Below, piece after piece: positions 46,449 through 57,006 of a stretch of 64,000 nt of DNA. The notes beneath the pieces were generated by a model. The model did no database searches. It was not told the DNA's origin and was given only the letters and a program-made list of their open reading frames with translations. The DNA comes from Clytia hemisphaerica. Taxonomy: Eukaryota > Cnidaria > Hydrozoa > Leptothecata > Clytiidae. The DNA lies in the NCBI GenBank assembly GCA_902728285.1, contig CACVBU010000292.1, positions 3,104,770 to 3,168,769 on the forward strand, written 5' to 3'. A program made the position numbers and the translations under genes. The stretch's first letter is position 1; each line of letters starts with the position of its first letter.

Positions 46449-49221
46449 ATGACAGTTTTGAATTCATATGCTAAAGCTACAAAAAACCTCACATTCGATC
46501 ATATTAAAACCAATAGAGCCAAGGACAAAACGTGGGTACTGGAGGGCGTGTTTCCAAGTAGACACGTGTGCCCTCCAGAAACCACATATGAGGCTCTGGT
46601 TTACGAGGATATCGTAAGATTTATTGGAAGCGATGACATTTTATCGATCCACGTATCTAATTCGAAACGAATAACGATATACATACGCGATAAAAAGAGC
46701 TTCGAAAAGTTACTACAAAAAGGGTTGAGGTACAAGAGCAAACAAGGAAGATGGGAATTTTTGAGATTTCAGCCGAAAAACACGGGTGGAGCATCATGGA
46801 CCCTAACCTTTTTGCAAGTGCCAAGAAACTATCAAGCAACCGACCTTTTAAATTACTGTCAAAAATTTGGACTGGTTAGAACAATCTACAGAAAACGTTT
46901 GTCATCGGGAGTACATGAATTTTTCGGTGCCAACATCGTGGCGAGATTCATGGTTACTAATGGGAAAGTACCACACGATCAAATTAATGTACAACGACCC
47001 AAGAGAATTCATTTTTTGTGACGGCTCGGGGATGGATCTGACCGAAGGGGTGGAGGAGGTCTCTAGGTCATCTCGAACCCAGCCTGGGCACGAAGAAGCA
47101 GTCGTGCCTAGCACAGAAAGAGTTCAACTTTGGCAAAGATGAAGATGGGAAAATAGTACAACAAATTACAATTAAAAACTGTAAAGACGATGCTATTGTA
47201 GTAGACGAAGAGAAATCTGAACAAAACACCAAACCAAAACCTAAAAAGGAAACTAAAAAGGAACAAACTTAAAAGAGAAACTTAAAAGTGGAAGAGATAG
47301 AGAACACCACGAATCCTGCACTAGAAACTCTGACAAAGATATTGCAGTTATGTTGTCAGGGGAAGACTTTCTTTGGTGTACCACCAAGGTTTTTCATAAA
47401 ATCAGTAAAACTGCGAGACAAATAAATTTAGACTTTAATAATATGAATATAACAATTTTTGCCACCTGTGGAATTTGACAAATTTTGAAAGAATAGGAAT
47501 TACTCCGCAACAATTTCTCGATCAACAAGACACTTCTTCAAAGGTCAACACTAAAACGTAACAAAAAGAAAAACCTCAAAAATCTCAAAACACCGAATCA
47601 AAGATAGGATCTTCCAAAAAACCGGAAATCACCGAATCAAAGATAGGAAAAACAAAACCAACGCTTCACCTATAAAAACGAGTAAACCGGACGTCGATAT
47701 GGACACCGGAACCGAAGATCAACAAGTCTCACCCTCCGGTGAGGCGAAAATTGACTTCACGAAAATCATTGAACAAATCATCCCCCAAGACCGGGAAGTT
47801 AGAAAGGAGGAAGGGAAAGGCCTTATCCGCCAAAGAAGAGACTTTTCAGATGACCAGGAGACGATCTCCAAAAGAGGAAAAACGGAATCGCCAAAACAGG
47901 ATGACCCACCTGGGCTGGGGGAGGGTGTCCAGGAGACCGAGTCTGCCCTTGAAGGGAAGATCCCCCCTGAGTCTAATCTGGAAGTTAACTTAGTGGAACC
48001 AAATCTCGAAAACATGGCAACCCCGGTGATCCCTGAAACTCCCTTGGAACAACAACCACTAGAGGAAATTGACCAGAGGGAGGAGGAGGGAGAAGTGGAA
48101 CTTGACTACAATGAGGAAAGCCCAACTCGAACACTCTCTCAAAAATACGAAAGTGAAGGGGACACAATTATCTCTGACGAAACCTTCCCAGACGCTGACT
48201 CTGAGAAACTTCAGGTAGATGAGGGGGAAAACTCTGACAAAATTGAGCAATACGAGGACACCCAGTAAACACCACCCGGTGAAGACGGTAATTTTGACGA
48301 AATCAAAGAATTCTCAGGCACTAGTTCAAAACCCGATGCTCACTCAACACCTAGTTCCACACACAGTCCAACCCCATCTTTTTCGCACTTTGAACCAACA
48401 CTCGACTTGAAATCCTTGGGAGAAGAACAAACCAAAATTTTCATGAGGAAGATCCAAAATAGGAATAAAACAATAAAAGCTGATATAAAACGGGTTAGAC
48501 GAGGAAACCCTGAGAACTATAAGTCAAAGGAAAACTTTAAGAATTGGACCACCGAAAAAACCAAAATTCAAAAAGACGTAGAAAAACTAAGGAGGTTGAA
48601 ACCCAATTTGTGGAAAAAGCCAAACCTTCTGGAACCCGTCACTTTCAGACCATCCTCCGGAACAGCGGTAAACCCCCCCCCAAAGTCATTCGAAGCCAAA
48701 AAGCTGAAGAAATGGCCAAGACAGAGGCAAACACCGGGGGGGGGGGACTAGCCGCTGACAAAAAGGAAATGCTCGACCGGGTGACCCCAGATCGACACCC
48801 AAACGTCCCCTTGACAAAATTCGAATTTAATGCGCTTTGGAAAAAATTGAGGGAAGATCATAGGAACGCAGAAACCTACCCAAAACTGGAACCCAGAATA
48901 GCAAATGGGAAGCTAATGAGAATGGGATCCATCACATCTCTGATGTGTGGGGTTGTTGCAGGGATATACCTCCAAAACGTAGCGAAAATGCTTTGCATCA
49001 AATATCCATCCTTCGTCAAATATCTAATTGCCCCAAAAGAAATAAAGAAAGCGCTTATCACGAATGCTTGTGTGATCAAAACCCCTTTCGCTACCCAAAA
49101 TGCGGATATAGAAGCAATCAACAACTCCATGAAGATCAGATTAAACCTTGGGGAGGAATGCGATGATAGCCTATACCAACTATACCAGAAACATCCTAAT
49201 TTTTTCGATATTCCTAACTAA
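46449..49221 (+). pseudogene. Tx1-like LINE ORF1, broken
   Basis: ORF1 of this LINE type binds the element's RNA and assists reverse transcription. 46449-47021 encodes two RRM-like halves: GSDDILSIHVSNSKRITIYI with KLLQKGLRYKSKQG, then TLTFLQVPRNYQATDLLNY and ANIVARFMVTNGKVP. A deletion then shifts the frame (46867-47142 holds the true continuation). 47699-48268 is a Glu/Pro-rich acidic linker, ended by TAA at 48266; 48407-48751 is basic; 48544-49221 is a C-terminal domain (VTPDRHPNVPLTKFEFNALW ... NFFDIPN) in another frame. The parts are in natural order, so one element decayed in place. The final part was duplicated (see 48736-50090). A related but diverged ORF1 is at 53678-54693. The clade is inferred from layout. 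Confidence 0.65.
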
Positions 49222-50090
49222 AAATGACTGAAAAAAATATTTGTATTTCAAAAAATTTTTCTATTTTAACATATAAACGGTATGCGTGATGCCCATAGGA
49301 GAGTGGCTCAATTTGCTGAGCTAGTGAGGTGTCAGGCAGACTTCATTTTTCTTCAAGAAACTCATCATGATGGCACAGACAAGTGGAAAAACCGGAAGCC
49401 TAAAGCCAAGACAGGCAAACACCGGGGGGGGGGGGGGGACTAGCCGCTGACAAAAAGGAAATGCTCGACCGGGTGACCCCAGATCGACACCCAAACGTCC
49501 CCTTGACAAAATTCGAATTTAATGCGCTTTGGAAAAAATTGAGGGAAGATCATAGGAACGCAGAAACCTACCCAAAACTGGAACCCAGAATAGCAAATGG
49601 GAAGCTAATGAGAATGGGATCCATCACATCTCTGATGTGTGGGGTTGTTGCAGGGATATACCTCCAAAACGTAGCGAAAATGCTTTGCATCAAATATCCA
49701 TCCTTCGTCAAAGATCTAATTGCCCCAAAAGAAATAAAGAAAGCGCTTATCACGAATGCTTGTGTGATCAAAACCCCTTTCGCTACCCAAAATGCGGATA
49801 TAGAAGCAATCAACAACTCCATGAAGATCAGATTAAACCTTGGGGAGGAATGCGATGATAGCCTATACCAACTTTACCAGAAACATCCTAATTTTTTCGA
49901 TATTCCTAACTAAAAATGACTGAAAAAAATATTTGTATTTCAAAAAAATTTTCTATTTTAACATATAAACGGTATGCGTGATGCCCATAGGAGAGTGGCT
50001 CAATTTGCTGAGCTAGTGAGGTGTCAGGCAGACTTCATTTTTCTTCAAGAAACTCATCATGATGGCACAGACAAGTGGAAAAACCGGTGG
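48736..50090 (+). repeat. Recent 692-bp tandem duplication with poly-G joints
   Basis: ACTAGCCGCTGACAAAAAGG begins at 48747 and again at 49439, and the two copies are nearly identical (the encoded domain differs at one residue, FVKYL versus FVKDL). Each copy begins just after a G run (48736-48746, 11 G; 49424-49438, 15 G). The unit spans the ORF1 end and the first 40 codons of the endonuclease frame. Confidence 0.9.
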
Positions 50091-50380
50091 CCTAAAGAGA
50101 AATCCCGCTTAACCATCTTTTGTGGGAACGACCCCTTGATTTTAGGGGGAGATTTTAACTTTGTGGAAGACCCCTTTCGTGACAGAGTGGGAGGGGATGT
50201 GACCCTACCCCAGTTCACCAGGGGGAGGGAAGAGTTTCAAGAGATTACACGCTCCTTTGACCTCCAGGATCAGTTTTTAACTGTGGGAAAGAAAAGGAAC
50301 GAGTACACCTGGAGAAACTCAAAAGGCACTACCAGGAGTAGGTTGGATCGTTTTTACGTCAGCACCCGGGGGGGGGGGCA
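49974..50380 (+). pseudogene. LINE ORF2 endonuclease (EEP) with internal deletion
   Basis: Begins MRDAHRRVAQFAELVRCQAD and FIFLQETHH (catalytic Glu), then jumps to LILGGDFNFVEDPFRDR (Asp/Asn motif) and TRSRLDRFYVS. About 80 residues between NRWPKEK and SRLTIF are missing. After a poly-G run (50368-50378) the frame runs into a 47-bp minisatellite. The final DHSPIF (catalytic His) appears after it at about 50895-50912. It is the apurinic-like endonuclease that nicks the target for LINE insertion; this copy is dead. Confidence 0.8.
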
Positions 50381-50909
50381 TTCATCCTGTGGAACTTAAC
50401 ACTATTAATAAACCTCATTGATCATTCATTCATCCTGTGGAACTTGACACTATTAATAAACCTCAAGATCATTCATTCATCCTGTGGAACTTAACACTAT
50501 TAATAAACCTCAAGATCATTCATTCATCCTGTGGAACTTAACACTATTAATAAACCTCAAGATCATTCATTCATCCTGTGGAACTTAACACTATTAATAA
50601 ACCTCAAGATCATTCATTCATCCTGTGGAACTTAACACTATTAATAAACCTCAAGATCATTCATTCATCCTGTGGAACTTAACACTATTAATAAACCTCA
50701 AGATCATTCATTTCAATGTGGAACTTAACACTATTAATAAACCTCAGACATTCATTCATCCTGGATCATCCTGGAACTTAACACTATTAATAAACCTCAA
50801 GATCATTCATTCATCCTGTGGAACTTAACACTATTAATAAACCTCAAGATCATTCATTCATCCTGTGGAACTTAACACTATTAATAAACCTCAAGATCAT
50901 TCACCTATT
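50381..50909 (+). repeat. 47-bp minisatellite inside the endonuclease frame
   Basis: Eleven or so units of CATCCTGTGGAACTTAACAC followed by TATTAATAAACCTCAAGATC and ATTCATT. The last unit continues smoothly into endonuclease code (ELNTINKPQDHSPIF), so the unit is a piece of ORF2 that was amplified. 47 is not a multiple of three, so the array breaks the frame. One unit is 48 bp and one has a local TCATCCTGGA variant (about 50735-50780). Confidence 0.92.
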
Positions 50910-51244
50910 TTTCTTAATTTCAAAACTACTTTTGAACATCAGAGGGGAGAAGGTTTTTGGAAACTGAACACCTCCCTTCTAGATTCAAGCTCCTACAAGG
51001 AACTCGTCAGTGGAGTCATACAATCTTCAATGGCCCAACCTTTGGAGAATATTTCTGTATGGTGGGATATTCTCAAGGAGGCAATTAAGGATGAATCCAT
51101 AAGGGCCTCCAAAGAATAAAAATTGAGAATGTCCGACGCCAAGAAAGCACTACAGAATAAACTCGATGGCCTGATTTTGAAATCCGGGGAAGAGGACGTT
51201 AATGCCCAGATAGTGGACTTACTCTCTCCAGCTGGAGCCTCAAT
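50910..51244 (+). pseudogene. LINE ORF2 linker after the endonuclease
   Basis: Reads GEGFWKLNTSLLDSSSYKEL then VWWDILKEAIKDESIRASKE, a stop at 51117-51119, and SDAKKALQNKLDGLILKSGE. The GxGFWKLNxSLL block is the usual start of the endonuclease-RT linker. No reverse transcriptase follows; the element is cut off by an inverted ORF1 copy. Confidence 0.75.
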
Positions 51245-51567
51245 TTTTCCCAACCATCATCTTGTTTGTTCCTGTACCGTAACCCCTTCTGTAGTAGTTT
51301 GTCAGAGCTCTTTTTATCCCGAATGTAGATTGTGATTCGTTTTGAATTTGAGACATGTATGGATAATATGTCGTCATTTCCAATGAGTCGTATGATGTCC
51401 TCAAAAACCAGAGCCTCGTATGTGGTATCTGGAGGGCATATGTGTCTACTTGGAAGCACGCCTTCCAGTACCCATGTCTTTTCCTTGGCTCTATTGGTTT
51501 TTATTCGGTCAGAAGTGAGATTTGTTCTCCATACGGTTTGTGCCCGATAATCAATAATTTGTTCCAA
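51245..51567 (-). pseudogene. Inverted Tx1-like ORF1 fragment
   Basis: The minus strand reads SDRIKTNRAKEKTWVLEGVL, RLIGNDDILSIHVSNSKRIT and LLQKGLRYRNKQ, very close to 46480-46760 but in the opposite orientation, directly abutting the ORF2 linker. This points to an inversion or a second insertion. Confidence 0.82.
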
Positions 51568-52039
51568 TCAATGACTAATTGATAACCTCAATAGATTGGA
51601 GGGGGTTTCAGCTTTTACGTAGGAACAGATCTTTTTTTGTATATATATTATATACAGAATTTTACAAAAAATAGACTAGACTGTATAAGGTATTACCGTC
51701 AGGTTGTCTAATCCCGAGCACCCCCTATCTATCTATTCATTGAAACCCCCCCATTAGATATCAATTAATACAGATAATTAAAAGGTAATTGATAATTAGC
51801 CATTGATTGGTTATCGATTTACTCTTAAATGGTCGACGGGTTATTGGTTAACTGTACAGTAGAACCAATTTACAATTGATAGCCAATTAATAATGTATCA
51901 CAACAAATCAATTTGGTCTTGCATCTTCTAGCTTAAAAACTTCTTTATACTAGGTAACAGGAAAGAAACTATGTGTACATTTGCACTTGGTCATTTTGCC
52001 AAGACAAAAGATGGAAAACATTTTCATTCCTACATCTGA
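51568..52039. other. Gene-free stretch
   Basis: AT-rich with repeated TTGATAATTA/TTATCGATT words; no gene. Confidence 0.35.
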
Positions 52040-53280
52040 AAATTCAACACCTATATCTGCTACATCCACATCTAAGAAAGCAACAACCATTTCTTCAACG
52101 CTGACATCTAAAAAAAGCAACACCCACATCTGCTACATCCACATCTAAACTAGAACAGTGCTCACATCACTGGATAACGACCGCCTTAAATTTGATGAAG
52201 AATTCATCGGTTTAACAATGATCCACTTCGACACTCTCGTTTGCGTGATTTAACTTGAAAATATGGATATTTTTTATAAGCATTGCACTTATAAGCATAT
52301 CTAGGCTCAGATATGGGGAAAAATTAAGCATATGGCAAACATTACTTGAGCCTACGAAAAATGTTTTTTTCCTGATTTTGGCTGGAATTTCAGTATTTCC
52401 CTAAATTTGTTTTAGATTTAGGCATCCACTCAAGCATTTTTCAGCCTTATTAAGCTTTGGACCTAAGCATCTCTGAGCCTGTTTTCGGATTTTTGTATGC
52501 TTATAAAAAAACATGTTTAAGTTGCTTAACGAACTATGTAAAACTGATGAGCTAGTATAGTATTATTTTGAGTTGTTTAATCACTTGTGGTTTGAATCAG
52601 AAGCTGATAAATACTTTAAGTTTTTTTATTTACTTAACATTTATCTCCCTAGCGGGGCGCCACAGCATGTTTTTCATCTATTCATGATTAACATCGTTAA
52701 CTCCGAAAAAATGCTTTTATTATCTCCGTAGTAAAACGCCACACATTTCAGAAAACAAGCGATTCTACGAATATCTCAAATTTGTCTCAGCTGCTCAAAC
52801 CTTTAACCGACAAAATTCTGCAAAACGTGCAGAATGGGCGAGTCAAATTTTAAAATATTCAAAAGGATAGCACAGTTGTGACAAATTTTGAATCCAACTT
52901 TTTTACCCGTATACAGCTCGGAAAATTAACCGCCTTCGGCGGTCGAAAAGCAACAACCACTTCTTCAACGCTGACATCTGAAAAAGCAACACCCACATCT
53001 GCTACATCCACATCTAAGAAAGCAACAACCACTTCTTCAACGCTGACATCTAAAAAAAGCAACACCCACATCTGCTACATCCACATCTAAAAAAGCAACA
53101 ACCACTTCTTCAACGCTGACATCTAAAAAAGCAACACCCACATCTGCTACATCCACATCTAAAAAAGCAACAACCACTTCTTCAACGCTGACATCTGAAA
53201 ATTCAACACCTATATCTGCTACATCCACATCTAAGGAAGCAACAACTACTTCTTCAACACTGACATCTGAAAATTCAACA
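52040..53280 (+). repeat. 72-bp Thr/Ser-coding minisatellite in two blocks
   Basis: Blocks 52040-52150 and 52950-53275 repeat CTGACATCTGAAAAAGCAAC, ACCCACATCTGCTACATCC and ACATCTAAGAAAGCAACAAC. In frame it encodes TSEKATPTSATS and TSKKATTTSSTL, mucin-like. One-base A insertions (near 53052) break the frame, and no start, signal peptide or splice frame was found. It is either decayed mucin-type exon or plain satellite. 52151-52940 between the blocks holds nothing recognisable. Confidence 0.75.
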
Positions 53281-53312
53281 CAACCTGGCTGGCAACCCTG
53301 TCCATTCTCGGT

Positions 53313-53343
53313 ATCGCTTCTCGGCCTAATGGCTAAGATCAAG
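53313..53343 (+). ncRNA. U2 snRNA 5' fragment (31 nt)
   Basis: ATCGCTTCTCGGCC then TAATGGCTAAGATCAAG equals nucleotides 1-31 of U2 snRNA, including stem-loop I, with changes only in the loop (vertebrate TTTT, fly TTAT, here TAAT). After nucleotide 31 the match stops abruptly. The branch-point region and Sm site are absent, so it is not a working gene. Confidence 0.85.
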
Positions 53344-53677
53344 CTGACTGCTTTTTTTTAGTACCGTTAAGCACCGTAAGTCTGCCCGTAACCCGGTTGT
53401 TTTGCATTGGGCAAAAATTCAAAATACGGCTGGAGAACCGGGAAAAGCGAAAGAAGAAAGAAGAAACCTGCACCGGTTGGACCGGAGGTCGCACCACAAG
53501 TGCTCTACTCTTATATCAAGGCCCTTGGTGTGGCCAGCGGTCCACTGGGACCGTCAGACTGGCCCGAGTGGGCCAGTCCAGTGAAGATATCGAGCCATAA
53601 GTTGGATTTCCGTGAGGGAAATCACTTGTGGTTCACTGTGAAGAAACCCGAAGAACCTCGGTGAGAAATAAATAAAC
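53344..53677 (+). other. Putative 5' UTR of a LINE
   Basis: GC-richer than its surroundings, lying between the U2 fragment and the ORF1 start. It holds an 85-codon frame (53407-53664) without recognised motifs. Read as the element's 5' UTR. Confidence 0.4.
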
Positions 53678-54693
53678 ATGACAACGATACGAACAAAACG
53701 ACATAATGAAGTGGAAATTTTTCAATTTGAGGGAACATTACCCAAAAACACATATAAACACAAAGAAGAGAACTTCTACGAATTCCTAGTGTACTATGGG
53801 CTGGAGGGGAAGGTACATCAGGAGGATATATTATCAATCCACGTCTAGAGAAACACGAGAGTAACTCTTCATCTAACACCCAGTGGTCAATTGAACTTTG
53901 GGCCAGAACAATCTTTAAACGTCCCAACCAATGCCTCTGGTACAAGACAGGCGGCGTATTCACTTAAACAATGCGACCTGAAGAGTCCTTCCTGGACAAT
54001 TAGCCTACTCCAAGTCCCTGGAAATTATACAGGTGGGGAGAAAGAGCTTTTGGAGTTCCTAAAACAGTACGGACATTTAAAACATATCACTAGAAATAAA
54101 ATCCATTCCTTAGAACAAGGAGAGTTCAACGGGCCGAACCTCCTTGCTCGATTCTCGATAACTAACAGCAATATTCCGCCCAACTTTATCGATCTTGACG
54201 ATCATATCATCACGTTAAAATTTTCAGACCCTACACAAAGTACTTTTATTGCGATAAGTCCAACAGCTCTATTCTCGGGGAGGGAGGCGAAACTGACGTC
54301 CGACCTCTTGCCCAAAAAGTGACTACACCGGAGCTTGTGAAAAACCCAACTAAAGCTGGGTTGGGAAGTGGGGTTTCGGAAAAAACAATACCGTTATCCA
54401 CAACCGAACAGAAGAACCGAAAGTCAAGTGAACAGCAGAAAGAACAGCTAGTTAAACGAGTGGACGACGGTAAAGTGAAAGGAAGCAAAACAAGAATTGG
54501 AAGAAAGAAAGGTAATATCCAATATGAACTAGATCTGCCAAAAGCAGGCATACAAAGAATTACTGATCTACGAACAGTTCTAGACAAGATTCATATTGAA
54601 GGTATTGCAAGGAAAAAACTTACGATATGCGAGAATACAGCAAAAGACATAGCTATTTACAAAGGCAAGAAAACACCTAATAATTTTTTTTAG
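53678..54693 (+). pseudogene. Tx1-like LINE ORF1, U2-linked copy
   Basis: ATG 53678 opens MTTIRTKRHNEVEIFQFEGT. EDILSIHV precedes one in-frame TAG (53846-53848), after which RVTLHLTPSGQ continues in the same frame. TISLLQVPGNYTGGEKELLE and NLLARFSITNSNIPPNF follow to the stop at 54320-54322. The basic tail LDLPKAGIQRITDLRTVLDK is found after a frame change in 54319-54693. It aligns along its length with 46449-47020, much diverged. It is interrupted at 54693 by the repeat of the 3535-5700 family. Confidence 0.72.
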
Positions 54694-54830
54694 AAAATCG
54701 GGCTCCGTCACTTTTTAGGAATCATCATTTTGCATCATTGTGCCAAAACAACAGAAAAAAGTAATGAGCCAATCCCGAGAAAAGCTGGTAACAGACGAAA
54801 GAACGAACGGACGAACATGGGTTAATTTAA
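54694..54830 (+). repeat. Partial copy of the 3535-5700 repeat
   Basis: AAAATCGGGCTCCGTCAC, TTTTGCATCATTGTGCCAAA, AATCCCGAGAAAAGCTGGTA and a GACGAAC tail match the 3' part of the repeat units in BCKDHA intron 1. Confidence 0.85.
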
Positions 54831-54833
54831 TAA

Positions 54834-55030
54834 GATTGAGAAAGTAGCAGTGAAGATTTCACAAGTCAGCGCATTTAAGAAAGTCAGTAATTTCTAATTT
54901 TCCTTACTTGCGGTTGAATTTGTAGCGTTGCTTCTATGAAGCACCTTTTGTTCTCTTTTAGCCAAAAAAATTACACATGATTTTGTTGATTATTTTTCAT
55001 TTTAGATTAGCCCCACTGGATTTGCCGTTC
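54834..55030 (+). repeat. 197-bp segment duplicated at 57811-58007
   Basis: From AGATTGAGAAAGT to CACTGGATTTGCCGTTC the two copies differ at only a few bases. They contain an intron-like AG (CTCTTTTAG) but no gene was recognised. Confidence 0.9.
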
Positions 55031-55147
55031 CTACTACTATCGATGATAGTAGTTTGTTGGAATTACATGAACTTTACGTTACATTGAAGAAAAGAACCCT
55101 GGCCTTAAGATTGGATTTTCCAAATTCTGTTCTCCCCGACCAAAATG

Positions 55148-55883
55148 GTACTTTAATGGGATAAATTTTCGCGGGGATTAAATTTCGCGGTTGAGCTCAT
55201 CCGCGAAATTTTAAGATTTCGCGGGGATTAATTTTCGCGGATAAGGGATTTCCTGATTTTTCGCGGGGATTTAATTTCGCGGATTGAGGTACAAATTAAA
55301 ATTTTTGAAAAGGGTCAAAACATTGAAATAAATTTTTCCAGGAAAATTAAGAATTTTTTTTTTCAAGTAATAAGAGGGTGTTTTGGAATAGGGCGAGGAG
55401 ATATGTATTACAAAGAACACTGTTTGCAAATGCTGCTGCCAAAACAAAGCTTCCGAGTAAACCAGAAAACCCATCTGTTATCCCGAAGACATCTAATGCG
55501 CCTATTTTGTTAGATTAGGAAGTTTTTTAACTTGTTGAAAGAAGCAAAATCAGCGATCACTTTAGATAAAAAATTTTCCAATACATCTTCCAAGTTTGTA
55601 AATTTGTGAAAAAAATTTTGAGGAAAACGATTTTTTGCTAACAAGCATATCGAGGATTTGACCTTTTTCGAGGGTTGCGTACCCTCATGTAGAAAAAAAA
55701 TAAAAAACGATAAAAATAGAAATTTCGCGGATTGCAATAAAAAAATTCACATTTTTCGCGGAAACTAATTTTCGCGGATGGGCCTTATTCAAATTTCCAA
55801 TGGGACTTATTTTCGCGGATGACACTCAAATCCGCGAAATCCGCGAAAATTAATCCCCGCGAAAATTTATCCCATTAAAGTAC
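55148..55883. mobile_element. 736-bp element with TTTTCGCGG motifs
   Basis: Perfect inverted ends GTACTTTAATGGGATAAATT and complement, continuing through TTCGCGGGGATTA (about 34 bp). ATTTTCGCGG and complement recur throughout the outer thirds. No frame, and no clear target duplication. Confidence 0.8.
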
Positions 55884-56007
55884 GTTATTGCAGGTTCCTC
55901 TGGTACCCATTCAGTTTGTGTTTGCACTATTCATCAAAATACCATTTTTTTGTTAGTAGTTGGTATAAACTGAGATATTACATACAAGGATATGATTGTA
56001 AGAGTTA

Positions 56008-56477
56008 GGGTCCATTTGTTTCATCACTTTTTATGCCACTTATGCCACTTATGCCACCTTATTCCCATTTGTTTCATCAAAATGTGTTCAAAAGTGTTAA
56101 AAAATACTTACATTTTTACCACCTCAATTTACATTGGTCATTTGTGTTCTTTGTGTTAAAAGTGGAAGTTTGCCAAGCTTTTCCAAGCAAAAAGAAATTC
56201 GCATTTGTTTCTACATTCTGGGTCAAAAGTGGAAGAATGTTATTGTAAATGGCGGCAATAATCGAATGCATAATTACGATGCGTTTCACTTTCGTTTTCT
56301 TGTTAGTTTGTTTATATTTCCGACATAATTTATGCGACCATTATTGACGTAACTAAGAGTTCGCAAGATGGTAGATTTTCACATTTTTAACACGGTTTCC
56401 ATTTGTTTCACACGATGGTGGCATTTGGGGGAAAGATGGCAAAAGTGGAAGTTTTGAGGTAAGAAACAAATGGCCCC
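56008..56477. mobile_element. 470-bp PIF/Harbinger-type MITE
   Basis: Termini GGGTCCATTTGTTTC and GAAACAAATGGCCCC are flanked by TTA at 56005-56007 and 56478-56480. A TTA duplication with GGG-start ends is the PIF/Harbinger signature. No transposase. Confidence 0.82.
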
Positions 56478-56519
56478 TTACTTATTTATTCATTTATTGA
56501 GAAATTTCGCTAGCGCGCA

Positions 56520-56560
56520 GCTCGAAGTTGGCCTAGTGGTATAAGGCGCTGGTTTTATTT
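56520..56560 (+). pseudogene. tRNA 5' half-like fragment
   Basis: AGTTGGCCTAGTGGTATAAG with GCGCTGG resembles the first 30 nt of a tRNA (A box TGGCCTAGTGG); it ends in AT-rich sequence and has no B box. Confidence 0.4.
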
Positions 56561-56600
56561 ATTTAATATTTAGTTTCATTTAGTTTAATAATAGTTTTGA

Positions 56601-56855
56601 TGGATCAATGGCGATAAATCACCATACAAAAAATGGTGTAATGGTGTGAACCCTTCAGCCTCAACTGGTTGTGTTGTCTTCAACATGGAAAATCTGGTCG
56701 ATGGAGAAGGATGTTTTGATATCGAATCATGTGATATGACCAACAACAGGTTTCTTTGTCAATCGAGACAAATTCGTCCTGAGACTTTGGTTCAAGTCAT
56801 TTCGAAACAAATTGAAGAAACACGAAATAAATGTATATCGTGTACGAGGGATTAA
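56601..56855 (+). pseudogene. C-type lectin-like domain exon relic
   Basis: From 56601 the frame reads WINGDKSPYKKWCNGV, NPSASTGCVVFNMEN and CDMTNNRFLCQS, then a 30-residue tail to TAA at 56853-56855. This is the C-terminal half of a C-type lectin fold: W-xDG, W, GxCV, and the final Cys pair before RFLC. A TGA directly precedes W (56598-56600), and the only nearby acceptor (AATAG at 56590-56594) leaves every frame blocked, so it is probably a pseudogene or uses a non-consensus acceptor. The 5' half was not found. The usual Ca-binding WND motif is absent (DGEGCFDIESC), so sugar binding is doubtful. Confidence 0.55.
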
Positions 56856-57006
56856 TTTTTTATTATCACAGATGCTGTAACATGTTAACCTTTACAGTAC
56901 AGCAGCGTAGACAAGATTCTGAGTTCCATTACTCACAGTGGCAAAAAAAGATTATGCAACACTAGTAACAATAACAACAACCCTTGAAGAGTAAAAGGAA
57001 AGTTTA

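Noticed and set aside
47719..48015. 98-codon minus-strand frame
   Set aside because: Shadow of the acidic linker of the LINE ORF1 on the plus strand.
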